From contig NZ_KZ293963.1 of the NCBI RefSeq assembly GCF_002352765.1, positions 3,188,559-3,252,558 of the forward strand: 64,000 nt of DNA, given 5' to 3'. Positions 32,672 through 41,545 of the stretch are shown one piece after another; within the stretch, counting starts at the first letter, position 1, and every line of letters begins with the position of its first letter. The position numbers were made by a program, and so were the translations under genes. Below the pieces are notes generated by a model. The model saw only the letters and a program-made list of their open reading frames with translations, was not told the DNA's origin and made no database searches. Origin of the DNA: Alteribacter populi (GTDB taxonomy: Bacteria > Bacillota > Bacilli > Bacillales > Salisediminibacteriaceae).

Positions 32672-33592
32672 ATGGAGTCCAAAGGAACGGTCATTTTAGC
32701 CGGAGGTTCTGGCTTTCTCGGGAAGTCATTGGCAAATTACCTTATATCGCAGGATTATGAAGCAGTAATTTTAACAAGGAGCACAGGAAAAGAACAAAAC
32801 GGTATCCGTTACGTGCAGTGGGATGGGCGATCGCTTGGACAATGGCAAAAAGAACTCGAAGGCGCCGCTGCAGTTGTGAATTTTACTGGTAAAAGTGTCA
32901 ACTGCATTTATACGAAAACAAATAGAAAACAAATCATTAATTCCAGAATTGATTCTGTCAACGTACTTCATGAAGCGATGAAAGCCTGTGACAGACTGCC
33001 AGAAGTATTCATTCAAGCTGGTTCTCTTGCAATCTTTGGCGATACGAAAGAAGTTTGTGATGAGGGTAGTCAGCACGGCTCGGGATTTTCAGTGGAAGTT
33101 TGTCAACGGTGGGAAGAAGTCTTTTATGCCGAGCCTGTTTTGAGTGCGCGAAAAGTTCTTTTTCGAATCGGGTTTGTACTCGGAAAAGATGGGGGTGCAT
33201 TAGACCCGTTAAAAAAACTTACGAAAGCTGGTCTTGGTGGAACCGTTGGAAAGGGAGATCAATACATAAGCTGGTTACATATTGATGACTTAAACCGGAT
33301 GATCCTAGAAGCAATCGTAAATTCTAAGGTTATCGGGACATACAACGCGACCAGTCCGGAGCCCGTTCAAAACCGTGATTTTATGATGCTGTTACGTCAA
33401 ACGATGGGACGTCCTTGGAGTCCACCGGCACCGAGGCCTGCTGTCATTTTTGGCGCTTATACTGTTATGCGTACCGAACCGAGTTTAGCGTTAACCGGAC
33501 GCCGTTGTATTCCTAAACGTCTTCTAGAAGAGGGGTTTACATTCAATCATACTGACTTGAGGACGACACTAGAAAAGCTTTTGTTAAAATAA
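32672..33592 (+). CDS. TIGR01777-family NAD-dependent epimerase/dehydratase-like protein (YfhF type)
   Basis: A 306-residue SDR-fold protein with the nucleotide motif GGSGFLGKSLANYL at residues 11-24 and the family segments VQWDGRSLGQW, VVNFTGKSVNC, INSRIDSVNVL and FIQAGSLAIFGD. WLHIDDLNRMILEAI and YNATSPEPVQNRDFM, followed by a proline-rich RPWSPPAPRPA, are diagnostic of TIGR01777 (B. subtilis YfhF). It starts behind AAAAAGGTGGG. The exact substrate of this family is not established. It is followed 30 bp later by the hemAT gene and may be co-transcribed. Confidence 0.88.
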   Translation: MESKGTVILAGGSGFLGKSLANYLISQDYEAVILTRSTGKEQNGIRYVQWDGRSLGQWQKELEGAAAVVNFTGKSVNCIYTKTNRKQIINSRIDSVNVLHEAMKACDRLPEVFIQAGSLAIFGDTKEVCDEGSQHGSGFSVEVCQRWEEVFYAEPVLSARKVLFRIGFVLGKDGGALDPLKKLTKAGLGGTVGKGDQYISWLHIDDLNRMILEAIVNSKVIGTYNATSPEPVQNRDFMMLLRQTMGRPWSPPAPRPAVIFGAYTVMRTEPSLALTGRRCIPKRLLEEGFTFNHTDLRTTLEKLLLK

Positions 33593-33622
33593 AAAACATA
33601 GAAGAAAAGGGAGACAGAGAAA

Positions 33623-34915
33623 GTGAAATTAACAAGCATACGACGAAAAGAAGGAAAAGAAAAGTCATTTGAATACACAGCAAATGACGTTCGGCTAGAG
33701 GTTTCCGGAAGTCTGAAGCAGCAAGTTGAAATGATTGGTTTGACGAAGGAACAACTAGCGATAATTAAATCGCTCAGACCGTTAGTACAGAAGCACATTC
33801 ACACAATTGTTGATCAATTTTATAAGAATTTAGAGAATAATCGCCACCTGACCAACATGATAAATGATCATAGTTCCATTGAGAGGTTAAAAAAAACGTT
33901 AAGAAAGCACATTGAGGAAATGTTTAGTGGTGAAATTGATGATACCTTTATTCAACAACGCATTAAAATTGCCCAGATTCACGTACGGATAGGGTTAGAA
34001 ACGAAGTGGTACATGTGCGTATTTCAAGATTTATTACAATCCATTGCTACTATTTTGAGAAAAGAATATTCAGATTCTTCAAAGTGTATTGAAGCTTTAT
34101 TGGCCGTCTCAAAAATATTAAATATTGAACAGCAACTCGTTTTAGAGGCTTATGAAAACGAAAATGAAAGAATTAGAAACGAAAGCTATGAGGTTCAGCG
34201 TTCTTTAAAAAGAAAAGTAAGCGAAACATCAGAAGAGCTTGCGGCGCTATCTGAAGAGACGAGTGCTTCAATTGATGAATTAAAAGATAAGACAGAAGGC
34301 GTGCTGACCTTTAGCCATGCGGGGTCTCAGTCCTCTCAAAAGGTTGAAAGCTTGTCGAAGGAAGGACAAGTAAAGTTAGAAGAGCAGTACACCGAAGTGA
34401 AAAAAGTCAATCAACATATGGAAGAGATCTCTTCTGAAATAACTTCTTTAAAGGAAATGTCTGAAAAAATCAATGACATTGTAACACTTGTCCAATCCAT
34501 AGCAGATCAAACGAATTTATTGGCGTTAAATGCAGCGATTGAAGCCGCAAGAGCCGGAGAAGCGGGCAGAGGCTTCACCGTTGTCGCAAGTGAAGTGCGC
34601 AAGTTAGCTGAACAAACCAAAAGCTCTGTAAGTAATGTGTCGGATTTAGTAGCGAAAACAAAAGAGAGAATTGTTACTGTCTCTGATTATGTCTTTGAAA
34701 TTGAAGGGCTTATTGAGAAAAATACAGAGGGGTTATCAGACACAAGCCGGTTTTTTGACAATATTGTTGGGGAAACCGAAAAAGCAAAAGAACAAAATAC
34801 GAATGTAGAAGAAGAGTTGCGTCACGTTTCCATTGTAATTAAAGAAATGAATGATGCGGTTTATCAGGTAGCGGTAACGGCAGATAATCTTAATTCTGAA
34901 ACGAAAACGTTATAG
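33623..34915 (+). CDS. hemAT: globin-coupled aerotaxis sensor HemAT
   Basis: A 430-residue soluble chemoreceptor. Residues about 25-185 are a sensor globin with the proximal heme ligand His 120 in IAQIHVRIGLETKW. The C-terminal half is the methyl-accepting signalling domain with the hairpin tip IADQTNLLALNAAIEAARAG and EVRKLAEQTKSSV, which docks CheW/CheA. It binds oxygen and steers aerotaxis. The GTG start at 33623 follows GGGAGACAG. The protein ends at a TAG that lies within an R4 repeat, so the natural C-terminus may have been altered slightly by that insertion. Confidence 0.92.
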   Translation: MKLTSIRRKEGKEKSFEYTANDVRLEVSGSLKQQVEMIGLTKEQLAIIKSLRPLVQKHIHTIVDQFYKNLENNRHLTNMINDHSSIERLKKTLRKHIEEMFSGEIDDTFIQQRIKIAQIHVRIGLETKWYMCVFQDLLQSIATILRKEYSDSSKCIEALLAVSKILNIEQQLVLEAYENENERIRNESYEVQRSLKRKVSETSEELAALSEETSASIDELKDKTEGVLTFSHAGSQSSQKVESLSKEGQVKLEEQYTEVKKVNQHMEEISSEITSLKEMSEKINDIVTLVQSIADQTNLLALNAAIEAARAGEAGRGFTVVASEVRKLAEQTKSSVSNVSDLVAKTKERIVTVSDYVFEIEGLIEKNTEGLSDTSRFFDNIVGETEKAKEQNTNVEEELRHVSIVIKEMNDAVYQVAVTADNLNSETKTL

Positions 34916-34965
34916 AGGATGTTCAAAAGGTTTGGGAAAAATAGCTGCCGTACAGAAGGAGATTT
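34910..34965 (+). repeat. R4 dispersed repeat overlapping the hemAT stop codon
   Basis: TATAGAGGATGTTCAAAA, then AAAATAGCTGCCGTAC, as at 15129 and 25027. The stop codon TAG of hemAT is part of its first bases. Confidence 0.8.
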
Positions 34966-35028
34966 TTACTGAACGATCTTCGACCTCGTTTGTGGCTCCT
35001 TATTGAACACAAACTCTTAGAATAAAGA

Positions 35029-35058
35029 AGCACCTCCGACAGTCTGTTGGAGGTGCTT
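35029..35058. terminator. bidirectional hairpin terminator
   Basis: AAGCACCTCC and GGAGGTGCTT arms around a 10-base loop between hemAT and the convergent small gene. T-rich on both sides. Confidence 0.8.
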
Positions 35059-35067
35059 TCTAAAAGC

Positions 35068-35268
35068 TTATTCTCTTGAATGGTGAAGATCATTGGCAAT
35101 TTCACGTTCAATTTTTTGGCTATCTTTGTGGCTTTTTTCTCTGCGTTTTTCAACTTCGATTTTTTTCTCTAAGCTATTATTTAGTTTTTCGTGGCCGATG
35201 CCGTGCGTTTGACGAAGGCCTTTTTCCATATGTTCCGTATACTTTGGTTGTTCTTCATTATCGTTCAT
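35068..35268 (-). CDS. small hydrophilic, highly charged protein
   Basis: A 66-residue protein, ATG 35268 behind AAAGGAGAC. Nearly half its residues are charged (NNSLEKKIEVEKRREKSHKD) and it has no hydrophobic core, as in small spore or stress proteins. No family recognised. Convergent to hemAT. Confidence 0.62.
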   Translation of the reverse strand: MNDNEEQPKYTEHMEKGLRQTHGIGHEKLNNSLEKKIEVEKRREKSHKDSQKIEREIANDLHHSRE

Positions 35269-35465
35269 CGCTGAGTCTCCTTTTTCAATTAAAGATCTTA
35301 CGAGTATAACTGTCTACTTCCACAACACAACAAATTTAAAACTTCTATTTAAAACTCGGTTGTGACAGGTAGTATTTCCAAAAGGTGGATAATAAATTCA
35401 CAAGGAGTCTGCCGGTTTTTGACGAATAGTATTACAGGGTCTGTCGTTTTGAAAAGGAGCAGTGA

Positions 35466-37304
35466 ATGAAGGAGTACTCTATGGATTATTTTCAACCAGA
35501 AGTGAGAGAAACAATAGCAAAAGGCTATATGAGCATCGTTACTTTTGTGGGGATTTGTGTGGTTATCGGGACGCTTCCCTTTATAGATGTCCCGGATTCT
35601 TTATCCATCTTCTTTCTTCTTATTTTATTTTTAATCATTACTGAATTCTTTGCTATACCTGTTTGGAAAGGGGTAACAACTCTCGGGTTCCCGATATTAT
35701 TTACAATTGATTTATTGTTTGGGCTACCTTTAACCCTCGCGACGTATGGAGCAGCTGTGTTAGTAGTTAATATTCTACAACGCCGCCCACTGAGAGCCAC
35801 ATTATTTAACCCATCACAACTCGTGTTAAGCTTTCTTTTCGCAAAGGGAATCCTTTTTCTTAGTACAGAATTATTTTGGACCGAAACCGTTTCATTAACA
35901 GGAAATATAACCCAGGCTGCTTTATTGACGTTATCTTTTTACGCTATTAACCATCTGTTAGTTGATATTGTACTTTGGATCAGGCCCCAGTCCTTCACCA
36001 TATCAGAATGGAAGAAAAAGCTCGCGGTTGAATCGATCGGACTTGTCTTTTCTATTGTTTATTTAGCTTTGTTCTATTTACTTGGTACACAAAACAGAGG
36101 CGTAGTAGATATCTTTTCATTTTTCTTTTTCTTTTCACCATTGGTTGGGTTGTCATTAATAGGGGCTAGCAATTTTAAACTTCGAAGAGAGAAAAATCGC
36201 CTAAAAGGACTCATCGCCATTAATGAAGATTTGAACCATGGGATCCCAGAACAGGATTGGTTAAAAGGAATGGAAAGCCACTTGCCAAAGCTGTTTAATT
36301 ATGATGCGCTCAGTGTTTGGGTGAATGAGACAAGCGGGTGGGAGTGCCAGCTAGCCCTTGGTGCTTCTACTCTTAAACTGGAGCCGTGGGTACTTGAGAA
36401 GTTCGTCGATGATACACCCGAGCTACATACGATTTCACCTCTATCTAAAGCAGCTCCATACTATTGTGAAGGGTTCCAACGAGGGATGAAGGCTGCTATT
36501 ATCTGTCCATTAAAAGTAGATGACGAGGTGAATGGTCTCATCATCATTGGAAGACGGCGGCCACAGCAAACGAGTCAAGAAGAAAGTAAGATGATTAAAG
36601 CACTAGGCAATCAATTGGAAGTGTTGATCAAAGGAAGAAACTTGATCTCGGAACGGGAAAAACGGATGTTATTAGAAGAACGTAACCGGATTGCTCGTGA
36701 AATTCATGATGGGATTGCCCAATCTGTTGCAGGAGCAGTTATGAAGCTGGAAATCGCTCAACGTCAGTCTCAAAAAAATCCTGAACAGGCTAAAGATATT
36801 ATAGATACAGTTTTACCTGAATTAAGAAGCAGTGTAAAAGAAATTCGTGAGTCGATATTTGCATTACGTCCTTACCCAACGGAAGAACGCGGGTTACATC
36901 AAGCTATTGAAGAGGAAGTTCTACGCTTACACCAGCGAGAAGAGGTGAAAGTTGCGTTTACCAAACGAGGAGAACATCGGCCTCTTTCTCCGGAAACTGA
37001 AAAAGTAATCTATCATACATTTAAAGAGAGCCTTCAAAACGCACTCAAGCATGCCAACGCTTCAATAATTAATGTGTCTATTTGTTATCGCAAAGACCAA
37101 GTCACCTTAAAAATAGAAGATGACGGACAAGGTTTCTTGTTAAAAGAAGCCCTGCTTAAAAGTCAAAAAGGGAAACACTTTGGAATTATTACCATGAATG
37201 AGGAAGCGAAGTACCTTGACGCAAATCTTCAAATTGATAGTGTGTTAAAAAAAGGTACAAGAATTAAATTAATAGCCGCCAGTTCTTCAAGAGAGGGGAG
37301 TTAA
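35466..37304 (+). CDS. NarL-type sensor histidine kinase with membrane and GAF domains
   Basis: A 612-residue kinase. Residues about 20-225 form six to seven membrane helices of a MASE-like sensor. About 245-395 is GAF-like (AAIICPLKVDDEVNGLIIIG), and the HisKA_3 dimerisation box has His 414 in RNRIAREIHDGIAQSVAG. The ATPase domain follows (FKESLQNALKHANA, IEDDGQGF). This is the DegS/LiaS/NreB architecture. ATG 35466 follows AAAAGGAG. ATG 35481 with AAGGAG is an equally possible start. The response regulator gene begins 5 bp after its stop. Confidence 0.88.
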   Translation: MKEYSMDYFQPEVRETIAKGYMSIVTFVGICVVIGTLPFIDVPDSLSIFFLLILFLIITEFFAIPVWKGVTTLGFPILFTIDLLFGLPLTLATYGAAVLVVNILQRRPLRATLFNPSQLVLSFLFAKGILFLSTELFWTETVSLTGNITQAALLTLSFYAINHLLVDIVLWIRPQSFTISEWKKKLAVESIGLVFSIVYLALFYLLGTQNRGVVDIFSFFFFFSPLVGLSLIGASNFKLRREKNRLKGLIAINEDLNHGIPEQDWLKGMESHLPKLFNYDALSVWVNETSGWECQLALGASTLKLEPWVLEKFVDDTPELHTISPLSKAAPYYCEGFQRGMKAAIICPLKVDDEVNGLIIIGRRRPQQTSQEESKMIKALGNQLEVLIKGRNLISEREKRMLLEERNRIAREIHDGIAQSVAGAVMKLEIAQRQSQKNPEQAKDIIDTVLPELRSSVKEIRESIFALRPYPTEERGLHQAIEEEVLRLHQREEVKVAFTKRGEHRPLSPETEKVIYHTFKESLQNALKHANASIINVSICYRKDQVTLKIEDDGQGFLLKEALLKSQKGKHFGIITMNEEAKYLDANLQIDSVLKKGTRIKLIAASSSREGS

Positions 37305-37308
37305 TACG

Positions 37309-37950
37309 TTGATTAACATCATGATTGTCGATGATCACGCCGTCTTAAGAGATGGTCTAAAAACGATTTTTTCACTGGAAAATGACTTTGTAGTAATAGC
37401 GGAAGCTGAGTCGGGAGAAGAAGCTTTAACTAAACTAGAGAAGAATGTGCCAGACCTCATCATTATGGATATTAATTTACCTAAGCAAAATGGCGTTGAG
37501 ATTTCCGGAAAAGTAAAAAAACAGTATCCTCACGTGAAAATATTAATTTTAACGATGTACAAGCACGATGAATATTTCATTTCAGCCATTAAAGAAGGAG
37601 CAGATGGATACCTTTTGAAAGATGCTCCCTCAGATCACGTAGTCGATGCTGTACGCTCCCTAATGTCAGGAGAAGCGGTCATACACCCATCGATGACAAA
37701 AAAGCTATTAGACCTTCATCAACATGCTGATGATAAAAAGGAAAATAATCAACTAACCGATCGCGAAAAAGAAGTTTTAGACTGCCTTGTTAAAGGATAC
37801 AGTAATAAGGAAATTGCTGAGGAGTTATATATCAGTGACAAAACAGTAAAAATTCACGTAAGTAAAATCTTTAAGAAACTGCGTGTAAAAAGCCGTTCTC
37901 AAGCGGTCATTCACGCGATACAACATCAACTAGTTTCTCTTTCGGAGTAA
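37309..37950 (+). CDS. LuxR/NarL-family response regulator
   Basis: A 213-residue regulator with a receiver (Asp 54 in IIMDINLPKQNG, Lys in YLLKDAP) and a LuxR helix-turn-helix (LTDREKEVLDCLVKGYSNKE, then ISDKTVKIHVSKIF). The TTG start at 37309 follows GAGAGGGGAG. Partner of the kinase immediately upstream. The secreted protease gene 160 bp downstream is separated by a terminator, so it is not part of the same transcript but could be a target. Confidence 0.92.
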   Translation: MINIMIVDDHAVLRDGLKTIFSLENDFVVIAEAESGEEALTKLEKNVPDLIIMDINLPKQNGVEISGKVKKQYPHVKILILTMYKHDEYFISAIKEGADGYLLKDAPSDHVVDAVRSLMSGEAVIHPSMTKKLLDLHQHADDKKENNQLTDREKEVLDCLVKGYSNKEIAEELYISDKTVKIHVSKIFKKLRVKSRSQAVIHAIQHQLVSLSE

Positions 37951-37953
37951 GTG

Positions 37954-37985
37954 AAGCCTGCAGACTCAAAGCTGCAGGCTTATTT
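37954..37985 (+). terminator. rho-independent terminator
   Basis: AAGCCTGCAG and CTGCAGGCTT around an 8-base loop, followed by ATTTT. Confidence 0.85.
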
Positions 37986-38107
37986 TATCCTTTTGAATAG
38001 ACAAAAAGTCGTATACATAGCCAAAAAAATACATCAATTGTTTAATATGAATGAATATTCAAAACATAGATAATAGAATGACATTGGATTATAAAGGAGA
38101 GAACACG

Positions 38108-39562
38108 ATGCTTACAAAACCTAGCTTTAAAGTAATGATTTCATTTCTTTTAGTTTTGGCCCTTCTTCTCCCTTCAGGAATTACGGGTCAGGCTTTAACC
38201 AAAAATCTTCTGCCGCTAGATCCAGTATTAGACTCAAAATTGGTAGAAGAACTTAAGGGTGTAGGAGTAGCTGAAGTGATTGTCACTTTCCACGGTGATG
38301 ATGCCCTTACAGATTCAGAGTTATCTATACTAAACGATGTAGGTCTTACTGATGTCGTCACATTGGAAAGTTTACCAATGGCAGGGGTTTTAGCAACGAA
38401 AAGTCAGGTCGAAGCGCTTGCAGAGCAAGATGATGTATTGTCAATCTATTTAAATGAAGAGCTCGAGTATTTCAATGCTGATTCTACTGATCTTACACGT
38501 GTAGATGAAGTTAGAACGGACGACGATATGCGCAAGAAAAACGGTGGACTTCCGGTTTCAGGAAGTGGCGTTGGCGTTGTGATAAATGATAGTGGTGTTG
38601 ATGGAACTCATGATGATCATAAACTTGGAAATAATCTCGTGCAAAACGTTCTCGGAACGACAAACCTGAGTAATTTGAGTGGAATTTTTCCTGTCACGTA
38701 TATTGAGGATGTTGCCAATACAGATACGAATTCAGGTCATGGAACGCATGTGGCTGGAACTGTAGGAGGAACAGGGGCAAAATCTGCCGGACAGTACGAA
38801 GGTGTTGCTCCTGGTGCTGATATGATCGGCTATGGATCAGGCGCAGCGTTACTTATTTTAGATGGGATTGGCGGTTTTGACTATGCAATTACAAATCAAC
38901 AGCGTTATGACATTCGTGTGATTACGAATTCCTGGGGGGGTTCTGGGGACTTTGATCCGTTCCACCCGATTAACATTGCAAGTAAGAAAGCCCATGATCG
39001 TGGGATTGTCGTTTTATTTGCTGCAGGAAACGCCGGACCTGAAGAAAATACCCATAACCCTTATGCTAAAGCCCCATGGGTCATTTCGGTTGCAGCAGGA
39101 AATAAGGATGGAACGTTAGCTAATTTCTCTTCTCGAGGAACAGAAGGAGCAGGTGGTTCTTTTGAAATTGATGGAGAAGAGTGGGAATGGAAGGACGAGC
39201 CTACTTTAACGGCTCCTGGTGTAGACATCATTTCAACGCGTGTTATTGCTCCTTTATCTGCTCTGGCCGTAGAAAATGATGCGGAATACATTGAGCCTGG
39301 TCATCTTCCGTATTACACAACGATGAGCGGAACGTCAATGGCAACACCTCACGTAGCCGGAGTTGTTGCTCTAATGCTTGAAGCTAACCCAAAGCTTTCT
39401 CCAGGGGAAGTAAAAGAGATTTTACAAGCGACAGCTTCACCAATGGAAGGTAAGGAATCCTGGGAAGTGGGTGCTGGTTACGTAGATGCTTATGAAGCGG
39501 TAGATCAAGCTTTGAGTCATGAAGAAGGTAATGGTAACGGAAAAGGGAGAGGAAATAAATAA
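38108..39562 (+). CDS. secreted subtilisin-like serine protease (S8)
   Basis: A 484-residue preproprotease. ATG 38108 follows AAAGGAG. The signal peptide (about 1-31) ends near TGQALT, followed by an I9-like propeptide (VAEVIVTFHGDDA, about residues 50-125). The catalytic domain has Asp 161 (INDSGVDGTHDDH), His 211 (NSGHGTHVAGTVGG), the oxyanion Asn region (VLFAAGNAGPE) and Ser 410 (MSGTSMATPHVAG). A hydrophilic Gly/Asn/Lys tail ends the protein. The enzyme should be exported and self-processed to degrade external protein. Confidence 0.93.
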   Translation: MLTKPSFKVMISFLLVLALLLPSGITGQALTKNLLPLDPVLDSKLVEELKGVGVAEVIVTFHGDDALTDSELSILNDVGLTDVVTLESLPMAGVLATKSQVEALAEQDDVLSIYLNEELEYFNADSTDLTRVDEVRTDDDMRKKNGGLPVSGSGVGVVINDSGVDGTHDDHKLGNNLVQNVLGTTNLSNLSGIFPVTYIEDVANTDTNSGHGTHVAGTVGGTGAKSAGQYEGVAPGADMIGYGSGAALLILDGIGGFDYAITNQQRYDIRVITNSWGGSGDFDPFHPINIASKKAHDRGIVVLFAAGNAGPEENTHNPYAKAPWVISVAAGNKDGTLANFSSRGTEGAGGSFEIDGEEWEWKDEPTLTAPGVDIISTRVIAPLSALAVENDAEYIEPGHLPYYTTMSGTSMATPHVAGVVALMLEANPKLSPGEVKEILQATASPMEGKESWEVGAGYVDAYEAVDQALSHEEGNGNGKGRGNK

Positions 39563-39572
39563 ATTCGATTAA

Positions 39573-39606
39573 AGTGACCTACCTGCATTAGGTAGGTCAC
39601 TCTTTT
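39573..39606 (+). terminator. rho-independent terminator
   Basis: AGTGACCTACCT and AGGTAGGTCACT around GCATT, followed by CTTTTT. Perfect 12-bp stem after the protease gene. Confidence 0.92.
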
Positions 39607-39666
39607 TGATCGTTTAGGAATTTATATATGCTTAGGTTGTCGATACCTTTTTAGTAATTGGAGTAA

Positions 39667-39874
39667 CATCTAGCTCCAGCGACAAGCATTACTTCGTGAA
39701 TAAGCTGCCGATTGTCTCGGACGGATACACATCGGAGCATGACTAGCAGAGGAAGGGAAAGCTACGAGGTCATTTTAGCCCGTCAGAAGAAGCCAGAAAG
39801 CGATTTCCATCTACCGGTCGAAAATGCTTGCACTTTCTGTATAAAATCATTGCGGGCGCCTTGCGCTTTTGTTC
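39667..39874 (+). repeat. R2 dispersed repeat, copy 3
   Basis: TCTAGCTCCAGCGACAAGCA, CTTCGTGAATAAGCTG, GAAGAAGCC and TCGAAAATGCTTGC blocks as at 8571. Ends in GCGCCTTGCGCTTTTGTTC and runs directly into an R3 copy. Confidence 0.82.
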
Positions 39875-39879
39875 AAAGT

Positions 39880-39969
39880 TGAGAAAGTATAGAGAGGATA
39901 GCTACCTTCAAGCCGTGCGTCTCAAGCTAACGCTGTTTTTAATTAAAGACCGCTATGCGGTTTTTCTTA
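39880..39969. repeat. R3 dispersed repeat, full copy with terminator end
   Basis: GAGAAAGTATAGAGAGG, then TAGCTACCTTCAAGCCGTG and GTCTCAAG, GCTAACGCTGTTTTT and the right end GACCGCTATGCGGTTTTTC, an ACCGC-TAT-GCGGT hairpin. The right end lies 5 bp beyond the stop of the convergent methyltransferase gene and is its probable terminator. Confidence 0.85.
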
Positions 39970-39973
39970 TAAA

Positions 39974-40576
39974 TCATTTGGTTCTTCTTAGGATCAATGC
40001 TTGATAGTTCGGACCTTTTTCCATTGGGATGACATCGAAATCGAGAATGGTAAAGTGTTCACTTACTACTTGTTTTAAGTGTTTATTTGTATAAAAAGAG
40101 AAGAAGCGTTTAGGGTTATAGACATCATTTTCCCAAATGCCTTCTGAATCGTAGCCTCCATAAACACCTAGATAAAAGATGCCCTTGTCTTTAAGGGCAC
40201 AAGCAATTTGCTGTAAAATACTAGGTAAATCTGCCTTGGGAACGTGAAGCAAGGCGTTCATAGACCAAACCGCATCTAGACGCTCATCGATGTCTAAAGA
40301 ATAAAAGTCCATCACTTGTCCGCGAAGCCCTTTTTGTTCACAATTTTTAATCATTTCCGGTGAGAAGTCTCCGCATAAAACGTCAATTCCCTGGTTTTGA
40401 AAAAATGCCGCGTGCTGTCCAGTACCTGCGCCTAAATCAAGAAGTCTGTCTCCTTGAGATAAGTAAGATAATACCTTATCACGCTCTTGTTCTTTCCAGT
40501 CTTGGATTATCATATTTTCTCGATCTTTAGCGTGATTGTTATAACTTGTTAATAACTGGTTGGAGTGTTTACCCAT
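39974..40576 (-). CDS. class I SAM-dependent methyltransferase
   Basis: A 200-residue enzyme with the SAM motif LLDLGAGTGQHAAFFQ (residues about 42-57), motif II at LCGDFSPEMIKNC, and LDAVWSMNALLHVPKADL (post-motif region). ATG 40576 follows AAGGAGG by 8 bases. The substrate is unknown, as usual for this small Methyltransf_11/25-like group. Monocistronic, and the 3' end abuts an R3 repeat. Confidence 0.88.
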   Translation of the reverse strand: MGKHSNQLLTSYNNHAKDRENMIIQDWKEQERDKVLSYLSQGDRLLDLGAGTGQHAAFFQNQGIDVLCGDFSPEMIKNCEQKGLRGQVMDFYSLDIDERLDAVWSMNALLHVPKADLPSILQQIACALKDKGIFYLGVYGGYDSEGIWENDVYNPKRFFSFYTNKHLKQVVSEHFTILDFDVIPMEKGPNYQALILRRTK

Positions 40577-40664
40577 CCCTGTTTCCTCCTTAAATGATCT
40601 TAATAATCACTATACTATAGCTGTGAAAAGAAGGAAAAAGTTGCGGGTCTTGGCTTTCATATTA

Positions 40665-40701
40665 GAAACACCACAGACAACTGATTTGTCCGTGGTGTTT
40701 C
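40665..40701. terminator. terminator of the amino-acid ABC operon
   Basis: GAAACACCACAGACAA pairs with TTGTCCGTGGTGTTTC around 5 bases. It lies just downstream of the ATPase gene on the minus strand. Confidence 0.8.
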
Positions 40702-40704
40702 GCT

Positions 40705-41445
40705 CTATTCTGAAAGCAGTTGCAGGAACTCCTTTGTGCGCGGCTCTTTAGGGGCTGTCAGTATTTCTTGTGCCTTCCCGCTTTCAATAATATATCCGTT
40801 GTCTATAAAAAGAACCTTATCGGCTACTCGTTTAGCGAAATTCATTTCATGGGTGACGATCACCATTGTTTGCCCTTCATGTGCAAGACCTTCAATTACT
40901 CGTAATACTTCTCGGACAAGCTGAGGATCTAAGGCAGAAGTGGGTTCGTCAAACAGCATTACTTCCGGTTTCATCATGAGCGCTCTTGCGATAGCAGCCC
41001 GCTGTTGCTGACCGCCAGAAAGAGCATCAGGGTATTTGTCTTTATGTTCAAGCATTCCAACCTTACGAAGGAGTTCTTCGCCTTCCTTTGCGAGGTCTTG
41101 TTTGTTTCGTTTCCGAACAGTAAGTGGAGCTTCGATAATGTTTTCTGTGACGGTTTTGTGCGGGAAAAGATGGAACCCTTGAAAAACCATGCCTGAGTAT
41201 TTGCGAAGTTCCTTCATGTCTCGTTTTGAAAGCTTTCCTTTACCGAAGTTGACGTTTTTATCACCAATGGTAATTTCACCATCATTTGGAGTTTCGAGCA
41301 GATTTAAACAGCGTAACAGCGTTGTTTTCCCTGATCCGGATGGTCCAACGAGACAAACAACTTCCCCTTTTTCAACGGAAAAATCAATCGATTCAAGGAC
41401 GGTTGTATCATCAAACGATTTTTTTAACTTATTAACAGTGATCAA
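40705..41445 (-). CDS. tcyC: polar amino acid (probably cystine) ABC transporter ATP-binding protein
   Basis: A 246-residue ATPase. The TTG at 41445 was chosen because GAGGTGACC precedes it; the frame extends upstream but without a ribosome binding site. Walker A GPSGSGKTT, signature LSGGQQQRAAIARAL, Walker B VMLFDEPTSALDP and the switch His in VTHEM are intact. Length is that of B. subtilis TcyC (247). It energises uptake through the permease encoded 100 bp upstream. The cystine assignment rests on the similarity of all three subunits to TcyABC and is not certain. Other polar amino acids remain possible. Confidence 0.85.
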   Translation of the reverse strand: MITVNKLKKSFDDTTVLESIDFSVEKGEVVCLVGPSGSGKTTLLRCLNLLETPNDGEITIGDKNVNFGKGKLSKRDMKELRKYSGMVFQGFHLFPHKTVTENIIEAPLTVRKRNKQDLAKEGEELLRKVGMLEHKDKYPDALSGGQQQRAAIARALMMKPEVMLFDEPTSALDPQLVREVLRVIEGLAHEGQTMVIVTHEMNFAKRVADKVLFIDNGYIIESGKAQEILTAPKEPRTKEFLQLLSE

Positions 41446-41545
41446 AAAGGTCACCTCGATTTTATAAAATTTCTTCTCAGCATCAGATCTGGGATTTAGT
41501 AGCGGGGAGCAAGTTTTACGAGCCAACCAACATGCTCTCCCAAAC

